Part shown: in pieces, positions 52,181 to 62,589 of the stretch
How the letters are laid out: each line of letters opens with the position of its first letter
Position numbering within the stretch: position 1 is the stretch's first letter
NCBI GenBank assembly: GCA_036924085.1
Contig: JAVGWX010000006.1
Location: 38,808,445-38,872,444 of the forward strand
Direction: 5' to 3'
Length of the DNA stretch: 64,000 nucleotides
DNA from: Ariolimax columbianus
Taxonomy: Eukaryota; Mollusca; Gastropoda; Stylommatophora; Arionidae
Notes under the pieces: generated by a model
What the model saw: the letters and a program-made list of their open reading frames with translations, nothing else
The model's database searches: none
Told to the model about the DNA's origin: nothing
Program-made: the position numbers and the translations under genes

Positions 52181-52196
52181 GAATATCTGGGTCCAC
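52181..52196. other. 16-bp target-site duplication, right
   Basis: Pairs with 51612-51627. Confidence 0.95.
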
Positions 52197-52720
52197 AACT
52201 AACAAAAATGGTGACTGCCCAAAATAAATCAGAAGAAGACTAGCCATGGCAAGAAGAAATTATGGCAGAGCACCAACAAAATTACAAAAGCAAAAGTCAT
52301 GAGAGCCTGTGTTTTTCCAGTGGCAGCTTTTGGCTGCGAATCGACAAAAAATCTAATCCTTCGAGAAAAATGTTACAGAAAAATCCTCAGAATACCCTGG
52401 ACAGAGAAAAAGACAAATATAGACAGACATTCAGCGAGAGTTGAGCATAGAGGAGAACTGGTTTATTAATTCAATTTTGGCCAGAAAATGTAAATACTTT
52501 GGTCTTATCAAGAGACACAATGGTCTTGAGAACAGTGATGGAAGATATGGTGCCAGGTAAAAGAGGCAGGGGTAGACCAAGAAGATGATGGCACCAGGAT
52601 ATCCAGGAATCCCTGATTATGACCCTGGCGGAAGCTGGAGTTTTGGCAAGGGAATGAGTTTCTTTCAGGCAGAGTGAGATAGTATCGACGTTCGATAAAG
52701 GACATGCTACATGATGAAAC
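52197..52720 (+). mobile_element. RTE-like LINE, interrupted (part 2, C-terminus)
   Basis: Resumes after EYLGP with QLTKMVTAQNKSEED, then RRRLAMARRNYGRAPTKLQK, KCYRKILRIPWTEKKTNI, LSIEENWFINSILARKCKYF, GLIKRHNGLENSDG and DIQESLIMTLAEAGVLARE. It ends at ACATGCTACATGATGAAAC, matching the 3' end of the 7830-8195 copy. Frameshifts throughout. Confidence 0.85.
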
Positions 52721-53194
52721 ATTCAAGATGTTTTCTTTCTCGTGGGCAGATTTATCAGTCATGCTCCTTCAAAGTATGCTTCAGGCATCTACATAACTAT
52801 ACAACAATAATAGTTAGGTACTAGTTATTTAAGCTCAATTAAAATTTATGGTGTAACTTGTCTGTTAGTTCACTTGAATTTTTACAACTAACAAATAGCT
52901 GACACCATTATCCTGGCAACATTCCAACCAATGGCGTGCATGCAATTGGAGAAATTCCAAAGAATTGAGAGGCGTTGGAAGACCGCAAACAAACGCAATA
53001 AACCTCAAAACAGAACGTACCGACACATTCTTACACACGTGTGAATTTATGTGACAAAATCACATCAAAGTTCATCAGTTTATTCGATACCATACTACAG
53101 AACATTTCTTTTTTTTTTTTTAGTTACCCTTTTCATTTAAAAAAAACAACAAATGTCTACATTGCTTATGAATTGTATTTGTTATGCATTTTCA

Positions 53195-53395
53195 TTCTGG
53201 GCTCAGTGGTCTCGAGGAAAGGTGTCCGCCTCTGGCCGTGGGTTCGAATCACCATGGAGACCAGGATTTTTTTCATGTGGATCTTCTGATGAAAACTCCC
53301 ATGATCTCTGGGTAGTAGAGATCGGACTCTCGTGTGCAGTGCCGAGCACCTTAAAAATTCCTTGGCAGTTAGAAATAAAAATAAAGACGTAGCAG
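53195..53395 (+). repeat. tRNA-headed SINE (SINE-E), single copy seen
   Basis: GGGCTCAGTGGTCTCGAGGA has an A-box-like core, and GTGGGTTCGAATCACCATGG has a perfect B box (GGTTCGAATC). The spacing fits a Leu/Ser-like tRNA with a variable arm. The body runs to AAATAAAAATAAAGACGTAG. The 3' half of the tRNA does not fold to a proper acceptor stem with the 5' end, so it is a SINE head, not a tRNA gene. Confidence 0.6.
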
Positions 53396-53399
53396 CCGC

Positions 53400-54675
53400 T
53401 GCTTACACAAAATTCAAGTTAAAAATCTACCCTAATTATTTGTAGCTTCCCCCAGGTCTAGTAAGCCACATGAAGTTTAAAACACCTACTACGGATAGCC
53501 AATAGCCTTTGGCTACCTGGCAACAGATATTAACATGTATGTTTGAATACCAGGATCCCAAGTTGAAGTAGAATAGCCAAGTTTCATTCTGAACAATTCA
53601 AACTTGAATAAATGTTGAATAAAAGATTGTTTGAATAATCCGAATCAGCATTAGCAAGCCTGCACCAATGTACTTGGCATACTTTTACAGAGGTGGTTTC
53701 TGTACAAAGATGCAACTTGCTTGCCTCATGCACAACTCTCTTTAGTAGTCTTTGGTCGCCTTTTATGACATGCATGGAGGTGCAGTGATCTTATTCTGGA
53801 ATTAGAGCTATTTTAATTTTATATTATTGGACTCGCCTATTGCTCATCATGTTGGAACTGGATGCAGTGTTTCTTGCAATAATCACATGATGTGTATTTG
53901 GTAGTTTATTACTATCACTCTACTGATGCCTCCACTCCAAGTCAAATGATCCTTCTTACTCTTAGTACAGTCTTAGTGTAACTGTGCATGTGCCATGTTT
54001 CACTGAACTTTTAAATTTTATGCAGAAACATCGCACAGTTCAAGTGCACACAAATCAAAATGCATAGCTGCTATGATAGCAGCATAGGGCCTACATTGAA
54101 TTGATTGGACCCATTGGTGAAGACTTGCCTGAAAGTTTCCTACGAGGTCAGCTGCAGTGACGAGCACATTCCTCTTTTAAAGAGAAAAGGTAGAATGACT
54201 GATGCAGTGCTGAGTGATGTTGAAATATTGATCCAGGAGTTCCGATAAACCTCAGCTACATCACATGTCATAGCAGTTTTCCTTTTTTGTTTTACGAGTT
54301 TAGATTGTTTGTAGCTTATACTGTTATACTTATTGACTTATTACTTATTAATATTATACAATACATACATTACTAATACTTAAATTTTATACCAGACCAG
54401 TTTGTTAACTGTTTTTTAGTGTTTGTTTGATCAAAAACCCTGCAAACCACAACTGCTTATAAATAATTCTTACCTGATAATGATTTAATGCTGCTAAATG
54501 AATTGGGGATTGGAAGGCCCTTCAAATATTTCGGGAGGTATAGCTTGAAAAAAGCGTGAAACGACTCCATTCTCTTCCAGTTAGGGCTCTTAAGAATTCA
54601 GATAGGTACGGTCTGTGTGTGCGGTCTAGTGGTGATTTAGGGTTGCCAGACTAACACTGTAAAAAGAAGTCAAAA
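53400..54675. other. Unassigned sequence with minor repeats
   Basis: 53450-53510 resembles 40418-40480 and 53710-53800 resembles 48940-49015. Nothing else recognised. Confidence 0.5.
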
Positions 54676-54885
54676 ATTGTTCACAAAAAAAGCCAAAACA
54701 AATAACACCAAACAGCCCTCTCATGGAGTTGACAAGTCAGGAAAAAATGTTCTACTGTTTGTTTGTTCTCCCCACAGGAATAAATGTATGTGCGTCCAAT
54801 TTTTATTCTGTTTAACAGATTGTATGCGAGTCTACATTGGCATGTTCGCTGTCTCAATATTGCCACTTAATCTGTTCTCTGTAAG
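54676..54885 (-). mobile_element. RNase H-type LINE 3' fragment, degenerate
   Basis: MAILRQRTCQCRLAYNLLNR, IKIGRTYIYSCGENKQTVEH and FFLTCQ follow the order LRTGHxRL...NRxKIG...CxCG..xxTxEHxxxxC. One knuckle Cys is changed to Tyr/Ser. No 3' GAAGAAGAA remains. Confidence 0.7.
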
Positions 54886-55229
54886 TAGCATCTGTCTGTT
54901 ATGGCAAAATCTCATAACTGATCCCTTTCTTGTAGCAAGACGTTATCGTCATCTGGGGTCACATGGTTCGAATTCAGTGCCTACCACTTATCTTTATTTT
55001 TCATCTTGTTCTTTGTATATGTTTTCCGAGTCCGAAAAATACATGCCTTGGTGACTTGTCACTACAATCTTAATGTGCGTCTGCTATACCAAACGTGTGT
55101 CAATCGCTGTGCCATTTGTGCCTGATGCTGTAATGTAATGAATTATTTCATGTCTACATATGTTACCTTGACGTCAAAAAATTACCCAAATAATCAGAAA
55201 ATAAAGCTATTTTAAAAATCCAAAACCGA
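54886..55229. other. Unassigned, possible SINE
   Basis: CACATGGTTCGAATTCAGTG near 54960 is B-box-like, but no A box at the right distance was convincing. Confidence 0.35.
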
Positions 55230-55700
55230 TTTTCAAACATCATCATCAAGTGCCCTTATCACGCGTGTCGTTTATGAGTTCCACTGTTGAGCGTCTCCTA
55301 TGACATTCCCTCAGGTTGTCCAATATCTTCTCTCTTTGCCTCCATCTGTCACTGTTCCCTGCACTTCTGTCCGGTATCATGTCCGTTGTGTGTTCCAATC
55401 CGCTCTCTACTTATGACATGCCCGAAATAGGTAGAGTGGCTGCATTGCCCTGATTTTTTGTCGTAAGCTGGCTTTGTGTTTGTGCTTTTTCAAAAGTACC
55501 ACGTTATTTGCGTTCTTCGCAGTCTATGGAATTCTCAATATTCTTCTGTAAAACCCCATTTCCGTTGCATCCAAAGATCCCTGTGCTTGCCTTGATGATT
55601 GTCCATAACTCATTGCAACATGTGAGTACAGATTCCACGTAGCATCTAAGAACTCTCTTCTTTAGCTACAGTGATAAGGTTTTGTTACACAAGATTCCCC
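55230..55700 (-). mobile_element. RTE-like LINE C-terminal fragment
   Basis: Minus strand twin of 22670-23230: RVLRCYVESVLTCCNELWTI-like, EMGFYRRILRIP-like and a TKNANNVVLLKKHKHKASLR region, then the basic block, ending (low coordinate) in GATGATGATG. More decayed than the 22.7-kb copy. Confidence 0.75.
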
Positions 55701-55704
55701 ATTT

Positions 55705-56350
55705 TCAAACAAACATGTTCAGTTCAGGTGCCATCTCCGCATCGAAGGTCGGCTGCAATAGATCATCAGTGTACTCTATCTCTTGCCCCAATTGTGCAAT
55801 CTGAGAGGCTTTTCCAGTCCATGTCCTGATGTTATCCACCCACTCTTGAACAACTGCCTTCCACTCTACCCTCTAGTATGGTCTTTAACAAGGAGGTACG
55901 TCTTGTTATATGACCAAAATAACGTAACTGTCTAACCCTGGTTTCGTTCATTATTTCTCTTTTCACCTCCAACTTTTCCAATACCTCCAAATTTGTTTTC
56001 TTTTCTTTCCAAGAAATGCGACCCAATCTTCTATATACCCACATTTCGAAGACTACAATACTCTTTTACAACGTGTTATTCATGGTCCATACCTCTGTAC
56101 CATAAACTAGTGACGAGTATACATTAACACCTGACAATTCTCATTTTCAAATTCTGATTTATCTGTTGGATGTCAGTATGTGTCACATGCTGTCGAATAC
56201 CATCTTGGCCACACCTATTCTCTTTCTGATTTATTTTCAAAGCTGTCTTCTTCCTTTATTATATGACCTAGATAGGAGAAACTCTGTACCTGTTCAAGTA
56301 GTTGATCTTTTATTAGTTAGTTTTCTTTCCACTTGTGCCGTTTTTCGTCG
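55705..56350 (-). mobile_element. RTE-like LINE C-terminal fragment
   Basis: Open from 56044 to 55832: MWVYRRLGRISWKEKKTNLE, LEKLEVKREIMNETRVRQLR, YFGHITRRTSLLKTILEGRV. Upstream remnants (KRIGVAKMVFDSM, VYSSLVYGTEVWTMN) are frameshifted. It ends in TTCAGTTCAGG on the plus strand, the reverse of the CTGAACTGAA end at 1940. Same family as 1625-1945. Confidence 0.85.
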
Positions 56351-56962
56351 TGTGGAGCTTTAGTCGTCTATCTTGCGCCAAGTGCGTTGCGTCGGTCAAT
56401 GTGAGCCCTTGTCGTTGCACAATCACTCTAATGTCATCTATTCACCTACCTCGCGGCCGTCCCCTTGCTTTGTAGCCAGATCTACCAGCATTGTAAGCCA
56501 TCAGTGGAAGATGATGAGGGTGCATTCTCATGAGATGACAAAACCAACTTATTTTCTGCCTGGAAATGTATTCGGTACAAGACGTAGTGCCGACCATACT
56601 TTGAATGTTGTCGTTCCGCATTCTGTCTCTTCTGGTAACACCGATGACTTTCCTCAAAAATGTCCTTCTTTTATTTTTATCTGCATACATGGTATCTTGT
56701 CACTTTTCCAAATTATCATAGTCTTTGTTTTCTTTATGTTTATGTCTAACCCAAACTCTCGACTTATTGTCTTGTGACTAGTGTTGTCACAAGCTCCTGT
56801 AATTCTTGCTCACTTTTTGCCATCAAAACTATATCATCCGCATATCTTCGATTGTTCATTGCCACTCCTCCAATGACAAGCCCTGGCATCTCCTCTTATC
56901 TGTTTGAATATTTGTTCTGTGTAGATATTAAAAAGACAGGGGGATAATACACATCCTTGTCT
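56351..56962 (-). mobile_element. RTE-like LINE, RT motif C to C-terminus (3' of insertion)
   Basis: Following the insertion (reading down): VLSPCLFNIYTEQIFKQIRG, MNNRRYADDIVLMAKSEQEL (YADD at 56833-56844), LGLDINIKKTKTMIIW, then RKVIGVTRRDRMRNDNIQSM, YISRQKISWFCHLMRMHPHH, GRSGYKARGRPRGR and VIVQRQGLTLTDATHLAQDR. The block between MIIWKSDK and YADKNK is shorter than in intact elements, so an internal deletion is likely. Confidence 0.85.
56949..56962. other. 14-bp target-site duplication, left
   Basis: ACACATCCTTGTCT, repeated at 57289-57302; lies in the RQGCV codons of the interrupted RT. Confidence 0.93.
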
Positions 56963-57288
56963 TTTTTTTTTTTTTGCTTAGATGTTTGCCTCACTAGTTT
57001 CTACTGGCAGAGGCGCGCCATTTTCTACCTCAGACCGTAGTCCATTGTGCGATATCAGGACGCATAAACCAGTGATTGGATGAATGTGTGCGTCTGCATG
57101 TACCTATGCTAGGTTTGTGCGCCCTCAGAAGCTAGCCCAACCAAAGTGCAATGGAAGGGCCTCACTATGAGGGCGCGTGTGAAAGTTGTGCAGCAGTGTG
57201 ACTGTAGGACAGAGTCAAATGTAACAGAGTGAGGTGAGAAGAGAGAGAACGGGAAGACATCTCACCCCAGGGTGAGATAAAAAGGTTG
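56963..57288 (-). mobile_element. Polyadenylated retroposon of unknown origin, 14-bp TSD
   Basis: 326-bp insert. On the minus strand it begins TCAACCTTTTATCTCACCCT, passes through TTCCATTGCACTTTGGTTGG and ATGGACTACGGTCTGAGGTA, and ends in poly(A) (T run 56962-56976). No pol III boxes, LINE coding sequence or match to another repeat here. A processed copy of a cellular transcript (mRNA 3' UTR or ncRNA) or an unnamed SINE are both possible. The 14-bp duplication proves retrotransposition-type insertion. Confidence 0.85.
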
Positions 57289-57302
57289 ACACATCCTTGT
57301 CT
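57289..57302. other. 14-bp target-site duplication, right
   Basis: Pairs with 56949-56962. Confidence 0.93.
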
Positions 57303-57597
57303 CACTTCTTTTTTTACATCTATATTTGGAGAGCATAGCTTTCCTGATTTTACTGTAGTAGTTTGTTCACAGTACAGATTACGGAGCAGTTTTATGTCTT
57401 TACCATCTAGACCTATTTCTTGGGGATATTTAATTAATTTTTCATGTTGGACTGTCAAAAGCCTTCTGGTAGTCTATAAAGCAAATATAAATGTCATTTT
57501 GTATTTCTATATATTTTTCTGTCAAGGTTCGCGAATAGAAAATTGCTTCCCTTGTGCTATTAAACTTTCAAAAATCAAATTGTTCTTCTGAAACTTC
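57289..57597 (-). mobile_element. RTE-like LINE, RT motif A to B (5' of insertion)
   Basis: From the high end: EAIFYSRTLTEKYIEIQNDI, CFIDYQKAFDS (motif A), a one-base shift, VQHEKLIKYPQEIGLDGKDI, KLLRNLYCEQTTTVKSGKLC and DVKKEVRQGCV (start of motif B), where the insertion falls. Rejoining across the insert gives RQGCVLSPCLFNIY, the expected motif B continuation. Confidence 0.9.
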
Positions 57598-57599
57598 CC

Positions 57600-57905
57600 T
57601 CTCTTTCTTCTTCTTTGCGTTCAGGATCTTTTGGTCATGCTATATCTGCAGGCAAGTCGCCATGATGAAGTATGTAGTCTTCACCAGGTTGGAGCGGCTG
57701 CCCCACAGCTTTTGTCTCAGCTCCGCACCCTCTGGCCAGGTCTGTCATCTCATTTCCCTATAGATTGGGCATTCCTGTAGAATATGCTTGGGGTTCTAGC
57801 ATCCTGTTCCACGTGGGCATTCATCGGTGTGTGTGATCTTCAGTCGGTATAGATGTTCTAGTAGTACTTCCCTCTCTATTTTACCTCTTATTCGCTCTTG
57901 TATTT
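57600..57905 (-). mobile_element. RNase H-type LINE 3' end, degenerate
   Basis: Minus strand: IRGKIEREVLLEHLYRLKIT, HTDECPRGTGC, PKHILQECPIYREMR and GAELRQKLWGSRSNLVKTT, ending in GAAGAAGAAAG at 57605. Knuckle partly lost (CxC to CPRG). Confidence 0.75.
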
Positions 57906-57909
57906 TTTA

Positions 57910-58984
57910 AATTTGGAAATTTGGCTTTTAGAATGCTACGTTGGCAATCCGTGAATGTGGCTCAACCAGGAAGCAAAGTAGCTTCCCTTGACAGCTAGAA
58001 CAAATTGACTGCTAAGTAGTTACAATCATCGTCATCATTAGCTACACCGACTGGTTCAAACGATCATAGTCTCCATAATTTCGTATCTTGAGTATGTATC
58101 CCATCTGCTCTTGACCGTCTTCCGTGCCATAATGCTAAACCATTCAAAATGTTCTCTTTGCCGTGTTCTGACCTATTTTAATCATTTATTTTCTTGACAT
58201 TACACATCCGTATCTCCTTTTAACGTGTATCATAAACTCATAACGTATCGGATCATTGCTCATTGGCTCTTTCAGTCTTGTCAGACGATAGTAATTGTGC
58301 TTTGAGGTACATTTGCTTCAAAGCACATCCTGAATATCCAAAATACAAAAGAGAGTATTTGATTACTTTGATCTGATGCTTGTAACAAGTTATCTTTGCG
58401 ATTATTTTTCTCTTATCACGCCCTCTTTAATATTGTGTTCTATTGCGAACATAATCAAGTACATTTGGCGAGGGTTGGTTGATGGCCTATGCACTCCTGG
58501 GGGATAGAAAGCGAAAGATTGTTACCTACTATCGTCTACGTGGCTCAATTTATTTCTGTAAAAGATTGCAGGGTGTCTGCATTCTACATTACACCCAGTC
58601 GTCTCGACTTATCATCTTGCCACTGGCCCGAGGTAGTTTGGGACCAGAGAGTGAGGTTGATGACCAGCGCAGTTTTCTTCCTCACTATAATCCTAATGCA
58701 GCACACGTTACATCATCAAGACAAAAACCGTCTGATGGTATCGCCATCATCGCTTGCGATGGGCAACTAACTGGAGCGGTAGCGATGGGTACACGCACTA
58801 TGACAAAAACTCTACAACGTTGATCACATTGATGCCTCGGCTGCTGAAAAGGAATTGCAATTCATTAACAGCTAGGCTTGGTTTAACTACTAGGAAATAT
58901 GATATGGCAATAAACACCGGCATAACCAAACTAATGACGAACGGCTGGGAAGAGGAAGGGGGGGGGGGGGAGTGTGTTTCAGTG
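57910..58984. other. Unassigned sequence
   Basis: No recognised gene. Overlapping plus-strand frames at 58479-58823 and 58489-58770 lack family resemblance and mask each other. A G run lies at 58960-58970. Confidence 0.5.
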
Positions 58985-59330
58985 ACCGTATCGCTACCAA
59001 GGGCCAAACGCTTGAAACAATTACTCAATTCAAATGTTTGAGATTTGTCATTGCGTCACTGGCGAGGATAGCACCAGAGAAGAACTGCGAATGAAAACCA
59101 ATCTTACTTTACCAAAGTCGATTTGAGTAGATAACAACATAGCTTTTATCATTAAAATAAATGTAATACGGATGTTGATCCTCTCTGTGTACCTGTCTGC
59201 TTGTGAAACATGCGCATTAAATACTGCATTGAAACGGAAAATCCAGGCTACGCAGATCTGTTTCAGAAAGAACCTTGGAATATCATGTCGACATCATGTC
59301 ACGCGTGTCAATGTACAAAATACTGTTTGA
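58985..59330 (+). mobile_element. RTE-like LINE post-palm fragment
   Basis: ETITQFKCLRFVIAS (QFKYLGxxI block), a stop-rich stretch, then VIRMLILSVYLSACETCALN and KRKIQATQICFRKNLGISCR, HHVTRVNV. This is the LxxSxxLYxCExWxL...RIQAxExxCxRxxLxIxxxDxVTN block, as at 60003-60470. Confidence 0.75.
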
Positions 59331-59457
59331 TAATCTACTACCCCTTATCTTGATCTCTTTTTAGTTGTCAAATCACGAAAGCTAGACTGTTACGTTCTCA
59401 TAGTTTGCCCAATGTGATACTCTGAGGTGCAGATCCTGGTAGGACATTAATTCAGAA

Positions 59458-59690
59458 CGCGGGATCAAGATGCTGAGCAGCGCATGAGCTGCAGTCCCTA
59501 TCTGACTACTAGCGTCAGGGCTAGCGAATCAGATCTGCCAAGACCCATCTACACCTGCAACAGAACAGTCTGGCTAAGGAGAAGGGATCAAATAAGGAGA
59601 TTAACCCAGTACTAAAAATGCCTTGCAAAGCCCTTTTTCGGGGCTTGGTAGCGGAAGATTGAGAACGAACGAAGCCAAACCAAGCAATTC
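59458..59690 (+). repeat. SINE-B, copy 5, core deleted
   Basis: 5' part as at 32523 (GGGATCAAGATGCTGAGCAG, GCGTCAGGGCTAGCGAATCA) and the tail (GCAAAGCCCTTTTTCGGGGC, GGTAGCGGAAGATTGAGAAC), but the GAAGTCGGATG core between them is missing. Confidence 0.75.
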
Positions 59691-59763
59691 AGAACGCAAC
59701 GTACACAATGGATAGAGTTTGATGGCGACGGACATGATGTACTGAGGTCTGCTGTCTCTACGC

Positions 59764-59938
59764 CCATCTAATGTTACAGGACAGACGAGACACGGGGAGA
59801 GAGATGTGTTGCAGTAACATGTAATATGGATGACATGTTGGTGAACTACGACCATCTAATGTTACAGGACAGACGAGACACGAGGAGAGAGATGTGTTGC
59901 AGTAACATGTAATATGGATGCTATGCTGATGAATAACA
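59764..59938. repeat. 89-bp tandem duplication
   Basis: CATCTAATGTTACAGGACAG begins at 59764 and 59853. Copies differ at a few bases (CGGGGAGAG/CGAGGAGAG). Minus-strand frames over it are artefacts. Confidence 0.92.
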
Positions 59939-60002
59939 AGGCAAAACGCGTGGCTGAACATTGGAAACATGATGTCTGACGTAGTGTCTCAGGTCACGTC
60001 AG

Positions 60003-60470
60003 GTCAGGTCAGGTCATCCCGTAACCGGTGAGGTCGTTGGGGCACACATGAAGACATCCTCACAACGCCACGCCACCCTTCTCTGTTAGCGGCCGCTGCC
60101 TGTGACTCTTCTGGTCGGAGATTTGTCCATTCTTTTATGTTGTCCTCCCATCTCTTTTTTGGACGGCCTCTTCGTCGTCTACGTGCGCCTTTCCGTGGAG
60201 GATTGTATTTGCAAGACCATTTGATCTCGATATGTGACCGTACCAAGCGAGTTTCCTTCTTTTGACAGTTGCTAAGAGGTCTTCGAAAGGCCTTATTGCT
60301 GTTGTAATTCTATCTCGTATTTCCTCATTTGTAACTCGATCTTTGTACGTGACGTTTAAAAGTCTTCGAAAACATCTCATCTCCAAAGCCTGTATCCTTC
60401 GTTGAATGTCAGCTGTAACTGTCCATGTCTCACAACCATAGAGGAATATTGACAAGACCAGTGTACGCAT
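60003..60470 (-). pseudogene. RTE-like LINE C-terminal domain, fused after RT deletion
   Basis: RTLVLSIFLYGCETWTVTAD, IQRRIQALEMRCFRRLLNVT, YKDRVTNEEIRDRITTAI, VKRRKLAWYGHISRSNGLAN, ILHGKAHVDD, then in another frame GARRRRRGRPKKRWEDNIKE, LRPEESQAAAANREGWRGVV and PQRPHRLRDDLT. The 3' end is a (CCTGA)n-like run (plus strand TCAGGTCAGGTCAGGTC). It directly follows the endonuclease with the RT core missing. Confidence 0.9.
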
Positions 60471-61100
60471 TAATCTATTGCATAGTCAATTATGGATCTT
60501 TCATTTCTTGCCGGCTCACATCTTGTGTAGGCATAGATACGCTTGTGTGGAAACCTTGTATTTGTAATAACAAGGTTTTGTTCTCTGCAGAATCTGAGCA
60601 GTCGTTTTCCATTGTCATTTAAGACATCTTCTCCATACCTACCGATCACTCCATCCCATCTAGAATAGTCGTTTCCAACTCTTGCGTTGAAGTCTCCAAG
60701 GAGAAGTATTTCATTATGGCAATCGTCAATGGTCCTTTGAAGGAGCTCATAAAATTCATCTTTTATGTCAGTGCTCTCATCTTCGTTTGGTACATACACA
60801 ATGACGATATCCATTTGACTATCCTCCTCTTGTAGACTTAGAACCATCAGTCGTTCTGAAATGAACTTCCATCTTTTAATGTTTGCTTTGCTGTTACCAT
60901 TCACTATACAACCAACCCCTGCCCTGGCTCGTTCACTCATGGGAACTCCGCTGTAGTATAGCTTTGTTTCTGTAAGTGCCAGGACTGTCAATATTGCTCT
61001 CTTCATCTCCTCTATTAGTTCTTGTTCTTTTCCGTTTATACTTCGTACATTCCATGTTCCGTAAATCGTGGTCCTTATTTCTCGCCTGTTCGTCGCCGTT
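60471..61100 (-). pseudogene. RTE-like LINE endonuclease, complete but orphaned
   Basis: Starts RTTIYGTWNVRSINGKEQEL (catalytic Asn in WNVRS), LTVLALTETKLYYSGV (Glu in TET), ARAGVGCIVNG, DIVIVYVPNEDEST, EILLLGDFNARVGNDYSRWD (LGDFN), LVITNTRFPHKRIYAYTRCE and RNERSIIDYAID. All except the last SDH motif are visible. The frame is open from 61006 to 60470, with one shift upstream (about 61010). A stop immediately after YAID marks the deletion junction. Confidence 0.92.
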
Positions 61101-61430
61101 GAGGTCAGACAGTTTTTTGTAATCGTTTTTTAAGACAAACAGGTGATTAGCCTGTTGTGTCTTTGCATGGTGGAGGGGCTGCCTCCTTACAGCCTCCATG
61201 CCTGCCGACCCGTTTTTGTCCACGGCTGCTTATTTATTCGCAGCTAACCTCCAAATTAGGAGGCCTTTCAGCAACCCTGCTGACGCGCCTGGTAGGAGGT
61301 AGGTGCCTCCCCCAGGATGAAATATACACACGGGCGAATAATGGAGAGATTGCACCTGCCCGGTTAGCAAGATCCCCAAGATACGTCACTCACACACTGA
61401 TTGATGTCCCTAAAACTTTTTAGAGTTACG
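61101..61430 (-). promoter_or_regulatory. Probable 5' leader of the RTE-like element
   Basis: GC-richer than its surroundings; contains GGAGGGGCTGCCTCCTTACA and CTGACGCGCCTGGTAGGAGG on the plus strand. Position upstream of the endonuclease start suggests a 5' UTR. No promoter motif identified. Confidence 0.45.
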
Positions 61431-61454
61431 GGAAAGACAAGACAGGACAATGTA

Positions 61455-61530
61455 TAGAAGAAACAGGTTGTTTACATACTTTGCAGAGTCTTCTAAGCTA
61501 ATATAACGACGATATGTTAATAACAACAAC
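61455..61530 (+). repeat. 3' UTR fragment shared with 38316-38360
   Basis: GAAACAGGTTGTTTACATAC and CAGAGTCTTCTAAGCTAATA parallel the tail after the CR1/Jockey-like remnant at 38160. Confidence 0.6.
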
Positions 61531-61874
61531 AAAACAAAAACAAAAACAATAAGATGTCCCAGTGGTAATTTGATTTGATCGCGTTGGGCACAAAATCTGG
61601 TACATTATACGGGCTCTTTCCCTTAAAGAACGTTTCCGTCTGCTGGTGTCAAAGTCATAGCTTGTCTTTCTCCAAAAAGTTTCGCCGAAAATTACAATGG
61701 GAGTAGACGTTAAAGGTAATACAATTATCTGTATTCAAGCTAATACTACAGTAGGACAGCATGACTTTGCAGCGAGCAGATAATAGTGTATTTAAAATGT
61801 ATTGTTATTGGTAGTTGTATTTTTTTGCAAACGACTCAAACGCGACACACTCACTCAGCACGCACACCTTGTAA

Positions 61875-62060
61875 TTTGTTCAGTTGTTGTAGACTTTGAT
61901 TGACGAGTGTGTGTAGCATCAAGTTAATTCCGAGCGTGCTCATGAAGATGGACCGGGGTCCTTCAGGTTGTTGTGCTATGCTTGGCTTCATCTGCATGAC
62001 GCTCACTACTACTGGGATGACGTCGATCCACATCTCGCCAGCCAGACTGCCTTCACTTCA
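61875..62060 (-). repeat. Short interspersed repeat R3, copy 6 (partial)
   Basis: Reverse of GAGCGTGCTCATGAAGATGG, ACCGGGGTCCTTCAGGTTGT, TGCGCTCACTACTACT-like sequence, GACGTCGATCCACATC and CAGCCAGACTGCCTTC. The 3' (CAA) end is lost. Confidence 0.75.
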
Positions 62061-62317
62061 CAACACTGTTGTCAACAGCCTACCAAGTGTGTACAACTTT
62101 ACGACCAGTTAACGTCACAGCTGAGTAGTGCCCGCACACCACATACACTAAACAGGATCGTAATGTCACTTTAGTTGTCGGTATTGAAGTAAATTTTTAC
62201 TGCATTTAATTGTTAATTCATTCAGTCAAATAATTATGAACTGTATCCACAATCTTATCTTTCCATGGACAATAGTTTCATTTCCACACATTCTGAGATT
62301 GGAAGATTTATATATTG

Positions 62318-62326
62318 AAACTATAT
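62318..62326. other. 9-bp target-site duplication, left
   Basis: AAACTATAT, repeated at 62576-62584 around the SINE. Confidence 0.8.
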
Positions 62327-62575
62327 ATTTTTTTTTTGGTGTGCGTTTGCCTTATTTCTCTTATCCCCAAGGCGGTGTGCGTTGGTTGCACTGTGGTTTT
62401 TATTTTGCGCCTGTTGGCCCAGTGCATCCGACTTCACCATGCATTTTATGTAAGGGTCTGCTTCCTCCTGCATTTTCTAAGGGTTTGCTTCCCCGGGATA
62501 ATGGCCGGTGCTGTGATGGGGATCGAACCCAGCACCTTCTGGTTGTGAGCCGTGCCACTTAACCACGTCGTCCCC
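62327..62575 (-). repeat. SINE-A, tRNA-derived, full-length with TSD
   Basis: On the minus strand: GGGGACGACGTGGTTAAGTG (A box), GGGTTCGATCCCCATCACAG (perfect B box), GGGAAGCAAACCCTTAGAAA, TGCAGGAGGAAGCAGACCC, GTGAAGTCGGATGCACTGGG, CCAACAGGCGCAAAATAAAA and an A-rich tail (T run at 62330-62338). The flanking AAACTATAT duplication confirms retroposition. Best-preserved head of the family. Confidence 0.92.
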
Positions 62576-62589
62576 AAACTATATTTAAG

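Noticed and set aside
53195..53270. Functional tRNA gene
   Set aside because: B box is good, but the acceptor ends do not pair and a SINE-like body follows. The same holds for the heads of SINE-A and SINE-D.
58479..58823. Overlapping 114- and 93-codon frames as an unknown gene
   Set aside because: Two phases are open over the same DNA and neither resembles a known family; LINE remnants follow at once.
59601..59970. Minus-strand frames with HITCYCNTSLSPCLVCPVTL repeats
   Set aside because: Due to the 89-bp tandem duplication.
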